This document shows positions 1 to 6,153 of a DNA stretch of 6,931 nt, in pieces (the stretch's first letter is position 1; the number at the start of each line of letters is the position of its first letter). A program made the translations under genes and the position numbers. Origin of the DNA: an uncultured Oscillospiraceae bacterium (GTDB lineage Bacteria > Bacillota_A > Clostridia > Oscillospirales > Oscillospiraceae); the NCBI GenBank assembly GCA_944386965.1, contig CALXDE010000176.1:1-6931 (forward strand), in the 5' to 3' direction. The notes beneath the pieces are model-generated. The model worked only from the letters and a program-made list of their open reading frames with translations. It was not told the origin of the DNA and ran no database searches.

Positions 1-254
1 CAGAGAAAGCGCATCTCCTGGCCATAGACCTTGGGCACCGCCACCCGCTTGCCATCCCGCTGGGCCCGCTCCAGAATGGCCGCCGTCCGCACCTCCTGGT
101 TGTAGGAGAGGTAGCCGTACAGGGCCCGCGCCTTTTGATAGGCCGGGTGGGCAAACAGCTTCTCCGCCAGCTCCCGGCTGGCAGCTTCAATCTGCTCCGC
201 CGTCATGGCCCGCTTCCTCCGGCTGATCTCCCGGCGCAGAATGCTCTTGTCCAT
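1..254 (-). CDS. 5-formyltetrahydrofolate cyclo-ligase, N-terminal part (cut by window edge)
   Basis: ATP-dependent cytosolic enzyme that turns 5-formyl-THF into 5,10-methenyl-THF, returning stored folate to the one-carbon pool. Only the first 84 codons are in the window. I translated them by hand: the product begins MDKSILRREISRRKRAM and continues through YGYLSYNQEV (about residues 46-55) to GKRVAVPKV and EMRFL near residue 84. The basic LRREISRRK start, the Y-x3-Y-x2-EV stretch and the K-x-V-x-x-PKV block are typical of the MTHFS/YgfA/YqgN family. The start at 254 is well supported: AAGGAGG at 261-267 lies 6 nt upstream. A later ATG (codon 17) has no comparable site. The first 68 bp overlap the 3' end of uvrC in another frame, so the two genes are probably translated from one message. 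The family call is confident; about half of the protein cannot be seen. Confidence 0.88.
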   Translation of the reverse strand, partial: MDKSILRREISRRKRAMTAEQIEAASRELAEKLFAHPAYQKARALYGYLSYNQEVRTAAILERAQRDGKRVAVPKVYGQEMRFL

Positions 255-2076
255 GGTCCGCCTCCTTGTGAAAATGATCGTACACCGCCCGAGCGGTGTT
301 TTTCGGCACCACAGCCTCCAGTTCTTCGACGGCGGCCTCCCGGATGGCCTTCACGCTCTTGAAATGCTTGAGTAGCGCCCCGCGGCGGACCTCCCCCACG
401 CCGGGGATATCCTCCAGAGCCGAGCGGCGGACGCTGCGGGAGTGACTCTCGTGGTGATAGGTGATGGCGAAGCGGTGCGTCTCCTCCTGAATGCGGCCCA
501 CCATAGCGAACACCGCCTGGTTCTGCTGGATGCCGATTTCCCGGCCTGACGGGGTCACCAAGGCCCTCGTCCGGTGGCGGTGGTCCTTCACCATGCCGAA
601 AACCGGGATGGAAAGGCCGAAGCCCTCCAGCACCTGCCGGGCCGCGTCGGCATGTATCTCGCCGCCGTCGATGAGGAACACATCCGGCAGTGGGGAGAAC
701 TTCTCATCCCCGTCCAGATAGCGCTGGACGCGGCGCGTCAGCACCTCCCGCATAGAGCTGTAGTCATCGGGATGGCCCTCCAGCTCCTTGATCTTAAAGC
801 GGCGGTACTGTCCTTTGGCGGGCTTTGCCCCGTGGAACACGGTCATGGAGGCCACGATGTCGCTGCCGCCGGTGTTGGAGATGTCATAGGCCTCCATCCT
901 CCCCGGTGCCTCCGGAAGTCCGGTCATCCTGGCAAACAGCTCCAGCGTCCGGTCTACCCGTTCCTCCCGGGTGGTGAGCCGCTCCGCCTCCTCCCGGGCG
1001 TTTCGCTCCGCCATGTCCATCAGCTCCGCCTTCTCCCCCCGCTGAGGCACCCGGACATGGACCCGATGGCCGGAGGCCTCCTCCAGTAGCTGGGTAAACG
1101 CCTCCATGTCCTCGATGGCAAAGGGCAGCAGAATCTCCCGGGGCAGGGCGGTGCGCCCGCCGTAGTACTGGAGCAGCAGGGCCGAGAGCATCTCCTCCGC
1201 CTCCTCGGCGGCAGGGGCGGAAAACAGCTCCGCCTCCCGGTAAATGAGCTGTCCCTGCTCGTAGTGAAGCACCGCGTAGCAGCATCTGGCCTCCCGGTAG
1301 AGGCCCCAGACATCCGTATCCGCCACATTGGCGGCGATGACCCGCTGACGCTTTCCCAAGGTCTGGATGGAGCGAAGCTGGTCCCGCAGTTCCGCCGCCC
1401 GCTCAAACCGGAGGTTCTCCGCGGCCTCCTCCATGTGGGCCTGGATCTCCGCGGTGACCTCGTCCAGCTTGCCGGTCATCAGCAGCACCGCCTGCTCAAT
1501 GCGCCGGCGGTACTCCGCCGCATCCGGCACGCCCCGGCAAAAGGCGTCGCACCGGCCCATGTGGTGGTTGAGGCAGGGCCGCTCCCTGCCGATGTCCCGG
1601 GGGAAATGCTTGGAACAGGTGGGCAGCTTCAGCGCCGCCTGGATGGCGTCCAGGGCGTGGCGCGTCTCCTGGCGCCCGCCGAAGGGCCCGAAGTACCGGG
1701 CCGTATCCTTCTCCCTGCGGTTCACCAGGGAGAAGCGGGGATAGCTCTCGTTGGACAGGCGCACAAAGGGATAGCCCTTTCCGTCCTTGAGCAGGATATT
1801 GTACCGGGGCATGTGCTGCTTGATCAGGGAGTTCTCCAGCACCAGCGCCTCGAACTCCGAGCGGACGATGATGGTGTCGAAGTCGTCCACCTGTCCCACC
1901 ATCACATGGGTCTTTGTGTTGTGGCCGCTGCCGGACTGGAAGTACTGGCTGACCCGGTTCTTCAGTTTTTTTGCCTTGCCCACGTAGATCACCTCGTGGC
2001 GGGCGTTTTTCATCAGGTAAACGCCCGGCGCCAGGGGCAGGGAATTGGCTTTGTCCAAGAGCTCAGAACGGGTCAT
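187..2076 (-). CDS. uvrC: UvrABC excinuclease subunit C
   Basis: Nuclease subunit of nucleotide excision repair; cuts the damaged strand on both sides of a lesion marked by UvrB. 629 aa, near the family norm. The GIY-YIG domain is residues 17-95 (GVY at 18-20, IYVGKAKKLKNR at 30-41, probable catalytic Glu81). Four cysteines, C154, C168, C176 and C180, match the spacing of the reported UvrC [4Fe-4S] ligands. A UVR motif for UvrB contact lies at about 204-240. The RNase H-like C-terminal nuclease keeps its acidic/His residues (D398 in AYDIS, D437/D438, D470 in LIDGG, H534), followed by helix-hairpin-helix motifs at about 552-605. The ATG has AGGAGG at 2082-2087, 5 nt upstream. A terminator and a second hairpin separate it from the HPr-like gene; I see no clear promoter of its own. 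The last ~22 residues are a hydrophilic tail encoded inside the overlap with the cyclo-ligase gene. Confidence 0.98.
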   Translation of the reverse strand: MTRSELLDKANSLPLAPGVYLMKNARHEVIYVGKAKKLKNRVSQYFQSGSGHNTKTHVMVGQVDDFDTIIVRSEFEALVLENSLIKQHMPRYNILLKDGKGYPFVRLSNESYPRFSLVNRREKDTARYFGPFGGRQETRHALDAIQAALKLPTCSKHFPRDIGRERPCLNHHMGRCDAFCRGVPDAAEYRRRIEQAVLLMTGKLDEVTAEIQAHMEEAAENLRFERAAELRDQLRSIQTLGKRQRVIAANVADTDVWGLYREARCCYAVLHYEQGQLIYREAELFSAPAAEEAEEMLSALLLQYYGGRTALPREILLPFAIEDMEAFTQLLEEASGHRVHVRVPQRGEKAELMDMAERNAREEAERLTTREERVDRTLELFARMTGLPEAPGRMEAYDISNTGGSDIVASMTVFHGAKPAKGQYRRFKIKELEGHPDDYSSMREVLTRRVQRYLDGDEKFSPLPDVFLIDGGEIHADAARQVLEGFGLSIPVFGMVKDHRHRTRALVTPSGREIGIQQNQAVFAMVGRIQEETHRFAITYHHESHSRSVRRSALEDIPGVGEVRRGALLKHFKSVKAIREAAVEELEAVVPKNTARAVYDHFHKEADHGQEHSAPGDQPEEAGHDGGAD

Positions 2077-2091
2077 GGCGCCCTCCTCTCC

Positions 2092-2108
2092 GCCGGGACA
2101 GGCCCGGC
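2092..2108 (-). other. GC-rich hairpin in the uvrC leader
   Basis: Perfect 6-bp inverted repeat GCCGGG/CCCGGC with a 5-nt loop (plus-strand arms 2092-2097 and 2103-2108). It starts 5 nt upstream of the uvrC Shine-Dalgarno and follows the T-tract of the preceding terminator. It lacks a T-run, so it is not itself a terminator. It might affect ribosome loading on uvrC or protect the 5' end of the transcript; this role is inference. Confidence 0.4.
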
Positions 2109-2111
2109 AAA

Positions 2112-2144
2112 TTAAAAAGGCGGCTTCCTATCGAAACCGCCTTT
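2112..2144 (-). terminator. Intrinsic terminator after the HPr-like gene
   Basis: Read on the minus strand: AAAGGCGG, a 13-nt loop, CCGCCTTT, then further T residues (arms at 2137-2144 and 2116-2123, T-run continuing to 2114). It begins 26 bp after the stop of the HPr-like gene and ends before uvrC, so it should end most transcripts of that gene. The T-run is much better on the minus strand than on the plus strand. Confidence 0.85.
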
Positions 2145-2169
2145 CCTACAAAACTATTTACGCAATCAG

Positions 2170-2433
2170 TTATTCACCAAAACCATTGTTGATCAGCTCA
2201 GCCAGGGCCTCCACAGCCTCCTTCTCATCAGAGCCGTCAGCGATGAGGGTGATGGTGGTACCCTTGACAATGCCCAGGGAGAGAACGCCCAGCAGGCTCT
2301 TGGCATTCACGCGGCGCTCGTCCTTCTCGACCCAGATGCCGCTCTTAAACTCGTTTGCCTTGCGAATAAAGAAAGTAGCGGGACGCGCCTGCAGACCGAC
2401 CTCGCTATGAATGGTGACTTCCTGCGTATACAT
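2170..2433 (-). CDS. HPr-family protein of the Crh type (Gln15, Ser46)
   Basis: 87-aa cytosolic protein of the HPr fold. In ordinary HPr, His15 carries phosphate from enzyme I to sugar-specific EII proteins. Here the site reads GLQARPAT (codon CAG), so position 15 is Gln. This is the hallmark of Bacillus Crh, which has no phosphocarrier role and acts through Ser46. The Ser46 region NAKSLLGVLSL (43-53) is intact, so HPr kinase/phosphorylase could still modify it and P-Ser protein could assist a CcpA-type regulator. I start at ATG 2433, not the in-frame TTG at 2439: AAGGAG at 2442-2447 lies 8 nt from the ATG but only 2 nt from the TTG, and the ATG places Gln and Ser exactly at 15 and 46. A promoter at 2479-2507 and a terminator at 2112-2144 indicate a single-gene transcript. 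HPr family is certain; a Crh-like role is inferred from the two sites. Confidence 0.93.
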   Translation of the reverse strand: MYTQEVTIHSEVGLQARPATFFIRKANEFKSGIWVEKDERRVNAKSLLGVLSLGIVKGTTITLIADGSDEKEAVEALAELINNGFGE

Positions 2434-2478
2434 AGACAATTCTCCTTCAACACAAGTATAGGATAAAAGGTTATTATT

Positions 2479-2507
2479 AAGATACCAAATTTACGCATTT
2501 CCGTCAA
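2479..2507 (-). promoter_or_regulatory. Sigma-A type promoter of the HPr-like gene
   Basis: Minus-strand TTGACG (-35, at 2502-2507) and TATCTT (-10, at 2479-2484) with a 17-nt spacer. Transcription would start near 2472, giving a leader of about 40 nt before ATG 2433. The -35 box sits inside an 11-bp palindrome, CGTCA-A-TGACG (2502-2512), a possible operator. The surrounding DNA is clearly AT-rich compared with the genes. Confidence 0.72.
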
Positions 2508-2546
2508 TGACGAATTTGCATAAACTTTGACGATTCTCCCCCAGTA

Positions 2547-2570
2547 TGTTCTGCAATTTCCAGCAGAACA
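2547..2570. repeat. 8-bp inverted repeat upstream of the HPr-like promoter
   Basis: TGTTCTGC (2547-2554) and GCAGAACA (2563-2570) are perfect inverted repeats with an 8-nt spacer. The centre is about 55 bp upstream of the -35 box. No T-run follows on either strand, so an intrinsic terminator is unlikely. It could be a protein-binding dyad upstream of the promoter, or the end of the mutS2 transcript. Confidence 0.4.
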
Positions 2571-2682
2571 CACAAAATGGACACCCTTTTCTATCGTTAG
2601 TCAGGCAAAACACCGCGTTTTCCCGGTTCCGCCGCGGACAAGGCGGCCCACATCCGTCTACACAACGCAGACATCTGTCCTC
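2571..2682. other. Non-coding stretch between the mutS2-side repeat and the HPr-like promoter
   Basis: No gene is supported in the interval 2434-2880 as a whole; it holds the promoter, the inverted repeat, this stretch, the duplicated mutS2 tail and the structured repeat. In 2571-2682 I see only weak dyads (CCGCC/GGCGG around 2632-2649; AAAAC/GTTTT around 2608-2622) and no RBS-plus-start combination. If the duplication model is right, this was the original sequence just downstream of mutS2. Confidence 0.5.
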
Positions 2683-2722
2683 ATTTCAGCTCCACCACGG
2701 TCACGCCGTCTTCCCCCTCGCC
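2683..2722 (-). repeat. Second (distal) copy of the mutS2 3' end
   Basis: 40 bp identical at every position to 2883-2922, the last 13 codons of mutS2 plus one base of the stop codon, exactly 200 bp away. In this copy the stop reads TGA (plus-strand tca, 2681-2683), whereas the functional gene now ends with TAG (cta, 2881-2883). It has no start or RBS and is not expressed as a protein; it is a gene-tail duplicate on the far side of the structured repeat. Confidence 0.95.
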
Positions 2723-2882
2723 CCACGGGCTTTGCCCGTGGGGACCCCGCAAATTTCACCTGCGCGGGGCAAGTCAATTGCCCCTTGCGCCGAGATTTCG
2801 CCTGCGGCGAAATGCTCGTACGCCGCTCCGCGGCGGGACGGCGAATAGCCGGTGCGAAAGAGTAGCAGCTTCTCCCTTCACT
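2723..2882 (-). repeat. Structured intergenic repeat, copy A (after mutS2)
   Basis: 160 bp lying between the mutS2 stop and the duplicated mutS2 tail. Plus-strand hairpins: H1 2721-2743 (10-bp stem CCCCACGGGC, TTT loop); H2 2766-2784 (7-bp stem, loop gtcaa); H3 2791-2818 (CGAG/CTCG base, one bulged base, 8-bp upper stem, triloop tgc); H4 2821-2835 (CGCCGC/GCGGCG). A related unit of almost the same length follows era at 6412-6570, in the same orientation to its gene, with covariation in H2 and H3. No ORF is convincing. No T-tract follows the hairpins, so it is not a plain terminator. It is probably a small non-autonomous mobile repeat (MITE- or REP-like) acting through RNA or single-stranded DNA structure. 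I cannot assign it to a named family. Confidence 0.85.
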
Positions 2883-5265
2883 ATTTCAGCTCCACCACGG
2901 TCACGCCGTCTTCCCCCTCGCCGTAGCGGCCCAACCGGAAGGACTTCACCGCGCTGTGTCGCCGGAGGATCTGATGCACCGCCTGGCGCAGGGCTCCGGT
3001 TCCCTTGCCGTGGATGATGCTGACCGTATTTAGTTTACCCATCTGGGCCGTATCAATAAACCGGTTGACCACATCCTCCGCCTCGTCGGTCATCATGCCC
3101 CGGATGTCCAGCTCGTTTTTGGCTGCCACCGCCCTGCTGTGGGCGATGACCCGGGTCATCTGCTGCTTGGCGGCCCGCTTGGCCGCCGTCTCCGCGTCCT
3201 CCACCAGCCGCACGCCGCCGGCCTTGATGGTCATTTTCATGTTGCCGGCCTGAAGCAGGAGCTTCTCCCCGTCCACCGACAACACCGTTGCCCGGGTCTT
3301 GGTGCCCGGCAGTTCCACGATGTCCCCCTTCTGGATGGGGCGGGAGGGCTTGGGCACCGGCTCCTGCACCGGCTTTGCGTGGAGCTCCTCCTCCATCCTG
3401 TTCAGCTCTCCCCGGATAGCCGCCTGGGCCTCGTTGGCCTTCTGCCAATCCCCGGCCCGCTCCTGCCGCTTGCGCAGGTCGCTGAGCTCGGCAAAAATGG
3501 CGTCTGCGGACTCCCGGGCCTCCCGAATGATGCGCCGGGCCTCCGCCTCCCCCTTGCTGCGGGCGTTCTCCTTGGCCCGCTCCATCTGCTCCCGGAACTC
3601 CCGGGCCCGCCTGGCGTCCGCCTCCCGCTGAACGCGCAGGCGCTCCGCCTCTCCCTGGTCCTTCTCCAGACGCTGGCGCTGGCGCTCCAGCTCGGAGAGG
3701 ACCTCCTCAAAGCGGATGGACTCGCTGTCCATCTGCTGGCGGGCGGTTTCGATGATCTCCTCCGGCAGTCCCAGCCGCTGGGAGATGGCAAAGGCGTTGG
3801 ACTTGCCGGGAATCCCGATCAGAAGCCGGTAGGTGGGCCGCAGCGTCTCCACATCGAACTCGCAGGAGGCGTTCTCCACCCCCTTGGTGGTCATGGCGAA
3901 GGTCTTGAGCTCGGCGTAGTGGGTGGTGGCGGCGATACGGGCCCCTTTTTCCCGGACATGGGTGATCACGGCAATGGCCAGGGCAGCGCCCTCCACCGGG
4001 TCCGTCCCCGCCCCCAGCTCGTCAAAGAGCACCAGGCTGTTGTCTCCCGTCTCCTTCAGTATACGCACGATATTGGTCATGTGCGCGGAAAAGGTGGAGA
4101 GACTCTGCTCAATGCTCTGCTCGTCGCCGATATCCGCCAGGACCGTGTCAAACACATTGACGGCGCTGCCACCGGCGGCGGGAATCTGGAGCCCGCACTG
4201 GGTCATCAGCGTCAGCAGGCCCAGGGTCTTGAGCGTCACGGTTTTGCCGCCGGTGTTGGGGCCGGTGATGACCAGGGTGTCAAAATTTCCCCCCAGCTCC
4301 ACGTCAATGGGCACCGCTTTGGCGCTGTCCAACAGGGGATGGCGGGCTCTCTTCAGCACGAGGGAACCGTTTTTCCGGATCTCCGGCCGCATTCCCTCCA
4401 TCTTGTAGGAGAGCTGGGCCTTGGCGAAGATCACATCCAGGTGGACCAGCACGTCGTAGTCCCAGAGGATGTCGCCGCTGTACTTGGACGCCTCGGCGCT
4501 CAGGGCGCTGAGAATGCGCAGGATCTCCTGCTCCTCCTTGATCTCCAGCTCCTTGAGCTCGTTGTTGGCCTGGACCACCCCCATAGGCTCCACAAAGAGG
4601 GTGGCGCCGGAGGAGGAGGTGTCGTGGATCAGGCCGGGCAGTTCGGCGCGGTGCTCGGCCTTCACCGGCACCACAAAGCGCCCGTCCCGCATGGTGATGA
4701 GGGACTCCTGGAGGACCTTGCTGTAGCTGGGGGAGGCAATGATCCGCTGGAGGATCTGCCGCCCCCGGGCCGCCGCGGCCCGCTTGTGCCGGCGGATATC
4801 CGCCAGCTCCGGGCTGGCGGTGTCGGCGATCTCGTCCTCATCCAGGATGGTGGTAAAAATTTTCTCCTCCAGGAACTTATTGCCGTGGAGGGATTGGAAC
4901 ATGTGGTCAATCACCGTGCGGCCGGCGCTGTCGGTATTGAAATACTCCTTCACCCGCCGGGCGCAGCGGAGCATCCCCGCCACTGTCAGCAGCTCCCGGG
5001 TGTTCAGCACGCCCCCCCGGTCCGCCCGGGCCAGAATCTCCGCCACCCGCTTGAGCCCGGAGAAGTTGGGACTTCCCTGAATCCCCAGCATCCCCCGAGC
5101 GGCCTCCGTTTCATCCTGAAGGCGGCAGACGTCGTCATACTCTGTGGAGGGAAAGAGCCTGCGCGAGCGGTCCTTGGCCTCGTCGCTGACGGCCTGGGCC
5201 GCCAGCTGCTCCAACACCGCCGGCAGCTCCAGGGTGCGGATGGATTTTTCGAATAGTTCACTCAT
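2881..5265 (-). CDS. mutS2: Endonuclease/ATPase MutS2 with Smr domain
   Basis: MutS2 is a cytosolic ATPase. In various bacteria it is linked to suppression of recombination, and in Bacillus to splitting of collided ribosomes. 794 aa, close to the usual ~785. An N-terminal core and clamp region lies at ~1-320, followed by Walker A GPNTGGKT (335-342), the MutS signature region DIGDEQSIEQSLSTFSAHM (379-396, family-typical), Walker B LVLFDELGAGTDP (411-423) and TTHY (447-450). A long charged coiled coil covers ~515-630, a KOW-like linker starts at KGDIVELPG (646-654), and a C-terminal Smr domain runs ~716-794 with LDIRG (719-723) and the nuclease motif HGKG (752-755). I prefer ATG 5265 (GGGAG 8-9 nt upstream; SELFEKSIRTLELPAVLEQL is a family-like start) over the in-frame GTG at 5295, which falls inside a hairpin. 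Its last 13 codons are repeated at 2683-2722. Confidence 0.97.
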   Translation of the reverse strand: MSELFEKSIRTLELPAVLEQLAAQAVSDEAKDRSRRLFPSTEYDDVCRLQDETEAARGMLGIQGSPNFSGLKRVAEILARADRGGVLNTRELLTVAGMLRCARRVKEYFNTDSAGRTVIDHMFQSLHGNKFLEEKIFTTILDEDEIADTASPELADIRRHKRAAAARGRQILQRIIASPSYSKVLQESLITMRDGRFVVPVKAEHRAELPGLIHDTSSSGATLFVEPMGVVQANNELKELEIKEEQEILRILSALSAEASKYSGDILWDYDVLVHLDVIFAKAQLSYKMEGMRPEIRKNGSLVLKRARHPLLDSAKAVPIDVELGGNFDTLVITGPNTGGKTVTLKTLGLLTLMTQCGLQIPAAGGSAVNVFDTVLADIGDEQSIEQSLSTFSAHMTNIVRILKETGDNSLVLFDELGAGTDPVEGAALAIAVITHVREKGARIAATTHYAELKTFAMTTKGVENASCEFDVETLRPTYRLLIGIPGKSNAFAISQRLGLPEEIIETARQQMDSESIRFEEVLSELERQRQRLEKDQGEAERLRVQREADARRAREFREQMERAKENARSKGEAEARRIIREARESADAIFAELSDLRKRQERAGDWQKANEAQAAIRGELNRMEEELHAKPVQEPVPKPSRPIQKGDIVELPGTKTRATVLSVDGEKLLLQAGNMKMTIKAGGVRLVEDAETAAKRAAKQQMTRVIAHSRAVAAKNELDIRGMMTDEAEDVVNRFIDTAQMGKLNTVSIIHGKGTGALRQAVHQILRRHSAVKSFRLGRYGEGEDGVTVVELK
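2883..2922 (-). repeat. Gene-proximal copy of the mutS2 3'-end repeat
   Basis: The functional partner of the repeat at 2683-2722. It encodes the conserved Smr C-terminus GEGEDGVTVVELK. Identity between the copies stops sharply at both ends: at 2922/2923 on the coding side and inside the stop codon on the other. The 40-bp direct repeats would permit loss of the repeat by recombination while restoring an intact mutS2. Confidence 0.9.
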
Positions 5266-5294
5266 GTGTGTCTCTCCCGCAGAAGGAACTCCCA

Positions 5295-5315
5295 CCGCTC
5301 CGGCAGGCGGAGCGG
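5295..5315 (-). other. Perfect hairpin upstream of mutS2
   Basis: 8-bp stem CCGCTCCG/CGGAGCGG with a 5-nt loop, 29 bp upstream of the mutS2 ATG at 5265. No T-run follows on the minus strand, so it is not an obvious recO terminator. It could be a leader structure of mutS2 or a weak attenuator. Confidence 0.4.
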
Positions 5316-5317
5316 CA

Positions 5318-5372
5318 AATTACGGTTTCATATCGATTACAAATCGTATAATTTCTCAACATTCTACAAATT
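5318..5372 (-). promoter_or_regulatory. AT-rich leader with possible mutS2 promoter and dyad
   Basis: This block directly after the recO stop is AT-rich in a GC-rich setting. On the minus strand TTGAAA (5371-5376) and TTATAC (5346-5351) are 19 nt apart, a poor but possible promoter for mutS2. A dyad CGATT-aca-AATCG (5334-5346) lies next to it and could be an operator. A TATAAT on the plus strand (5347-5352) has no acceptable -35 box. Confidence 0.35.
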
Positions 5373-6131
5373 TCAATCAGTTTTGAGCTGCTTATAGAAC
5401 TCCAAGGTCCGAAATCCCCGCTCCAGCTGCGCGGCCACATAGGCCTCCGCCGCATGGTTGAGCCAACGCAGGGGCTCCTCCGGCAGCTGGAAGGCATAGA
5501 GCCGCTTGGGTTCCCCGTAGACGATGTGGCGCATAGCCGCCAGCCCTGCCGCCCCCAGGGGCATGGAGAGCCCGCCTCTCTGCGCGCATTTTCCGCAGTG
5601 GAGGGTGCCGTGCACCACGTCCAGCATGGGTTCCTCCGGCTCCGGCGCCCCGCAGACGGCGCACCGGTCCACCAGGGGCTCAAAGCCTGACAAGGCCATC
5701 AGCTTTACCTCAAAAGCGGGCTTGACGATCTCCCGGGGCCGGTTCAAATTCCCCAGGGCATACAGGGCATTGAGCAGCAGGGGCAGAATCTCCGGCGCCG
5801 GCAGGTCCTCATAGGTCACCGCATCCACCAGCTCCGCGAAATAGCTGGCCAGGCTCAGGCGCTCCAGATCCCGCCGCACGCCGCTGAACAGCTCGATGGT
5901 GCTGGCCTCCGACAGAATCTGCCAGCCGCGGCTCTCCGCCACCGTCATCTCGCTGTAGGCGAGAAGCTGGGTAGCCGCCGTCACCCGGCTGCGCCGCCCT
6001 CGGGCCCCCTTGGCCACCACTGCCAGCTTGCCCATCTCTCCGGTGAGGACGGTCAGGATCTTGTCCGCCTCCCTGGTGTCCACGGAGCGCAGCACAATGC
6101 CCCGGATAACTTTTCGCTCTCTCGCTGCCAT
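5373..6131 (-). CDS. recO: DNA repair protein RecO
   Basis: Recombination mediator that works with RecR (and RecF) to load RecA on SSB-coated single-stranded DNA and to anneal strands. 252 aa, the usual Firmicute length. An N-terminal OB-fold (~1-80) starts with RKVIRGIVLRSVDTREADKI, and GEMGKLAVVAKGARGRRSR (31-49) is the typical basic strand-loop. A helical region follows, with a four-cysteine zinc site C157-x2-C160 and C179-x2-C182 near PLVDRCAVCGA. The ATG at 6131 has GGGAG about 10 nt upstream. yqzL ends 37 bp before it and era lies further upstream, the order found in Bacillus and relatives. A hairpin at 6154-6189 lies in the leader. Confidence 0.97.
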   Translation of the reverse strand: MAARERKVIRGIVLRSVDTREADKILTVLTGEMGKLAVVAKGARGRRSRVTAATQLLAYSEMTVAESRGWQILSEASTIELFSGVRRDLERLSLASYFAELVDAVTYEDLPAPEILPLLLNALYALGNLNRPREIVKPAFEVKLMALSGFEPLVDRCAVCGAPEPEEPMLDVVHGTLHCGKCAQRGGLSMPLGAAGLAAMRHIVYGEPKRLYAFQLPEEPLRWLNHAAEAYVAAQLERGFRTLEFYKQLKTD

Positions 6132-6153
6132 AGGCTATGTACTCCCATGGGAA

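Noticed and set aside
1264..2115. 283-codon open frame on the plus strand opposite uvrC
   Set aside because: Shadow of uvrC; no family resemblance and no convincing ribosome site.
2434..2439. TTG at 2439 as the start of the HPr-like gene
   Set aside because: Only 2 nt from AAGGAG, and it shifts the Gln/Ser sites away from 15 and 46.
2527..2865. Plus-strand frames across the mutS2-HPr intergenic region
   Set aside because: They run through the repeat hairpins and the antisense of the duplicated mutS2 tail; the repetition of SAPPRSRRLPP-type residues only reflects the repeat.
2723..2882. Structured repeat as an ordinary intrinsic terminator of mutS2
   Set aside because: No hairpin is followed by a T-run on either strand, and the unit has several hairpins conserved between two loci.
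2723..2882. CRISPR array, tRNA or known riboswitch in the intergenic regions
   Set aside because: No regularly spaced direct repeats, no cloverleaf and no recognisable aptamer core were seen.
2683..2922. Simple tandem duplication of gene end plus repeat
   Set aside because: A tandem duplication would give two repeats as well as two tails; only one repeat is present at each locus.
3139..5256. 705-codon open frame on the plus strand opposite mutS2
   Set aside because: It is antisense to a clear MutS2 with all motifs intact; long open antisense frames are common in GC-rich coding DNA. The product is Leu/Gly/His-rich low-complexity sequence without a recognisable domain.
5266..5295. GTG at 5295 as the mutS2 start
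   Set aside because: It would add ten unconserved residues and lies inside a perfect hairpin; ATG 5265 fits the family N-terminus better.
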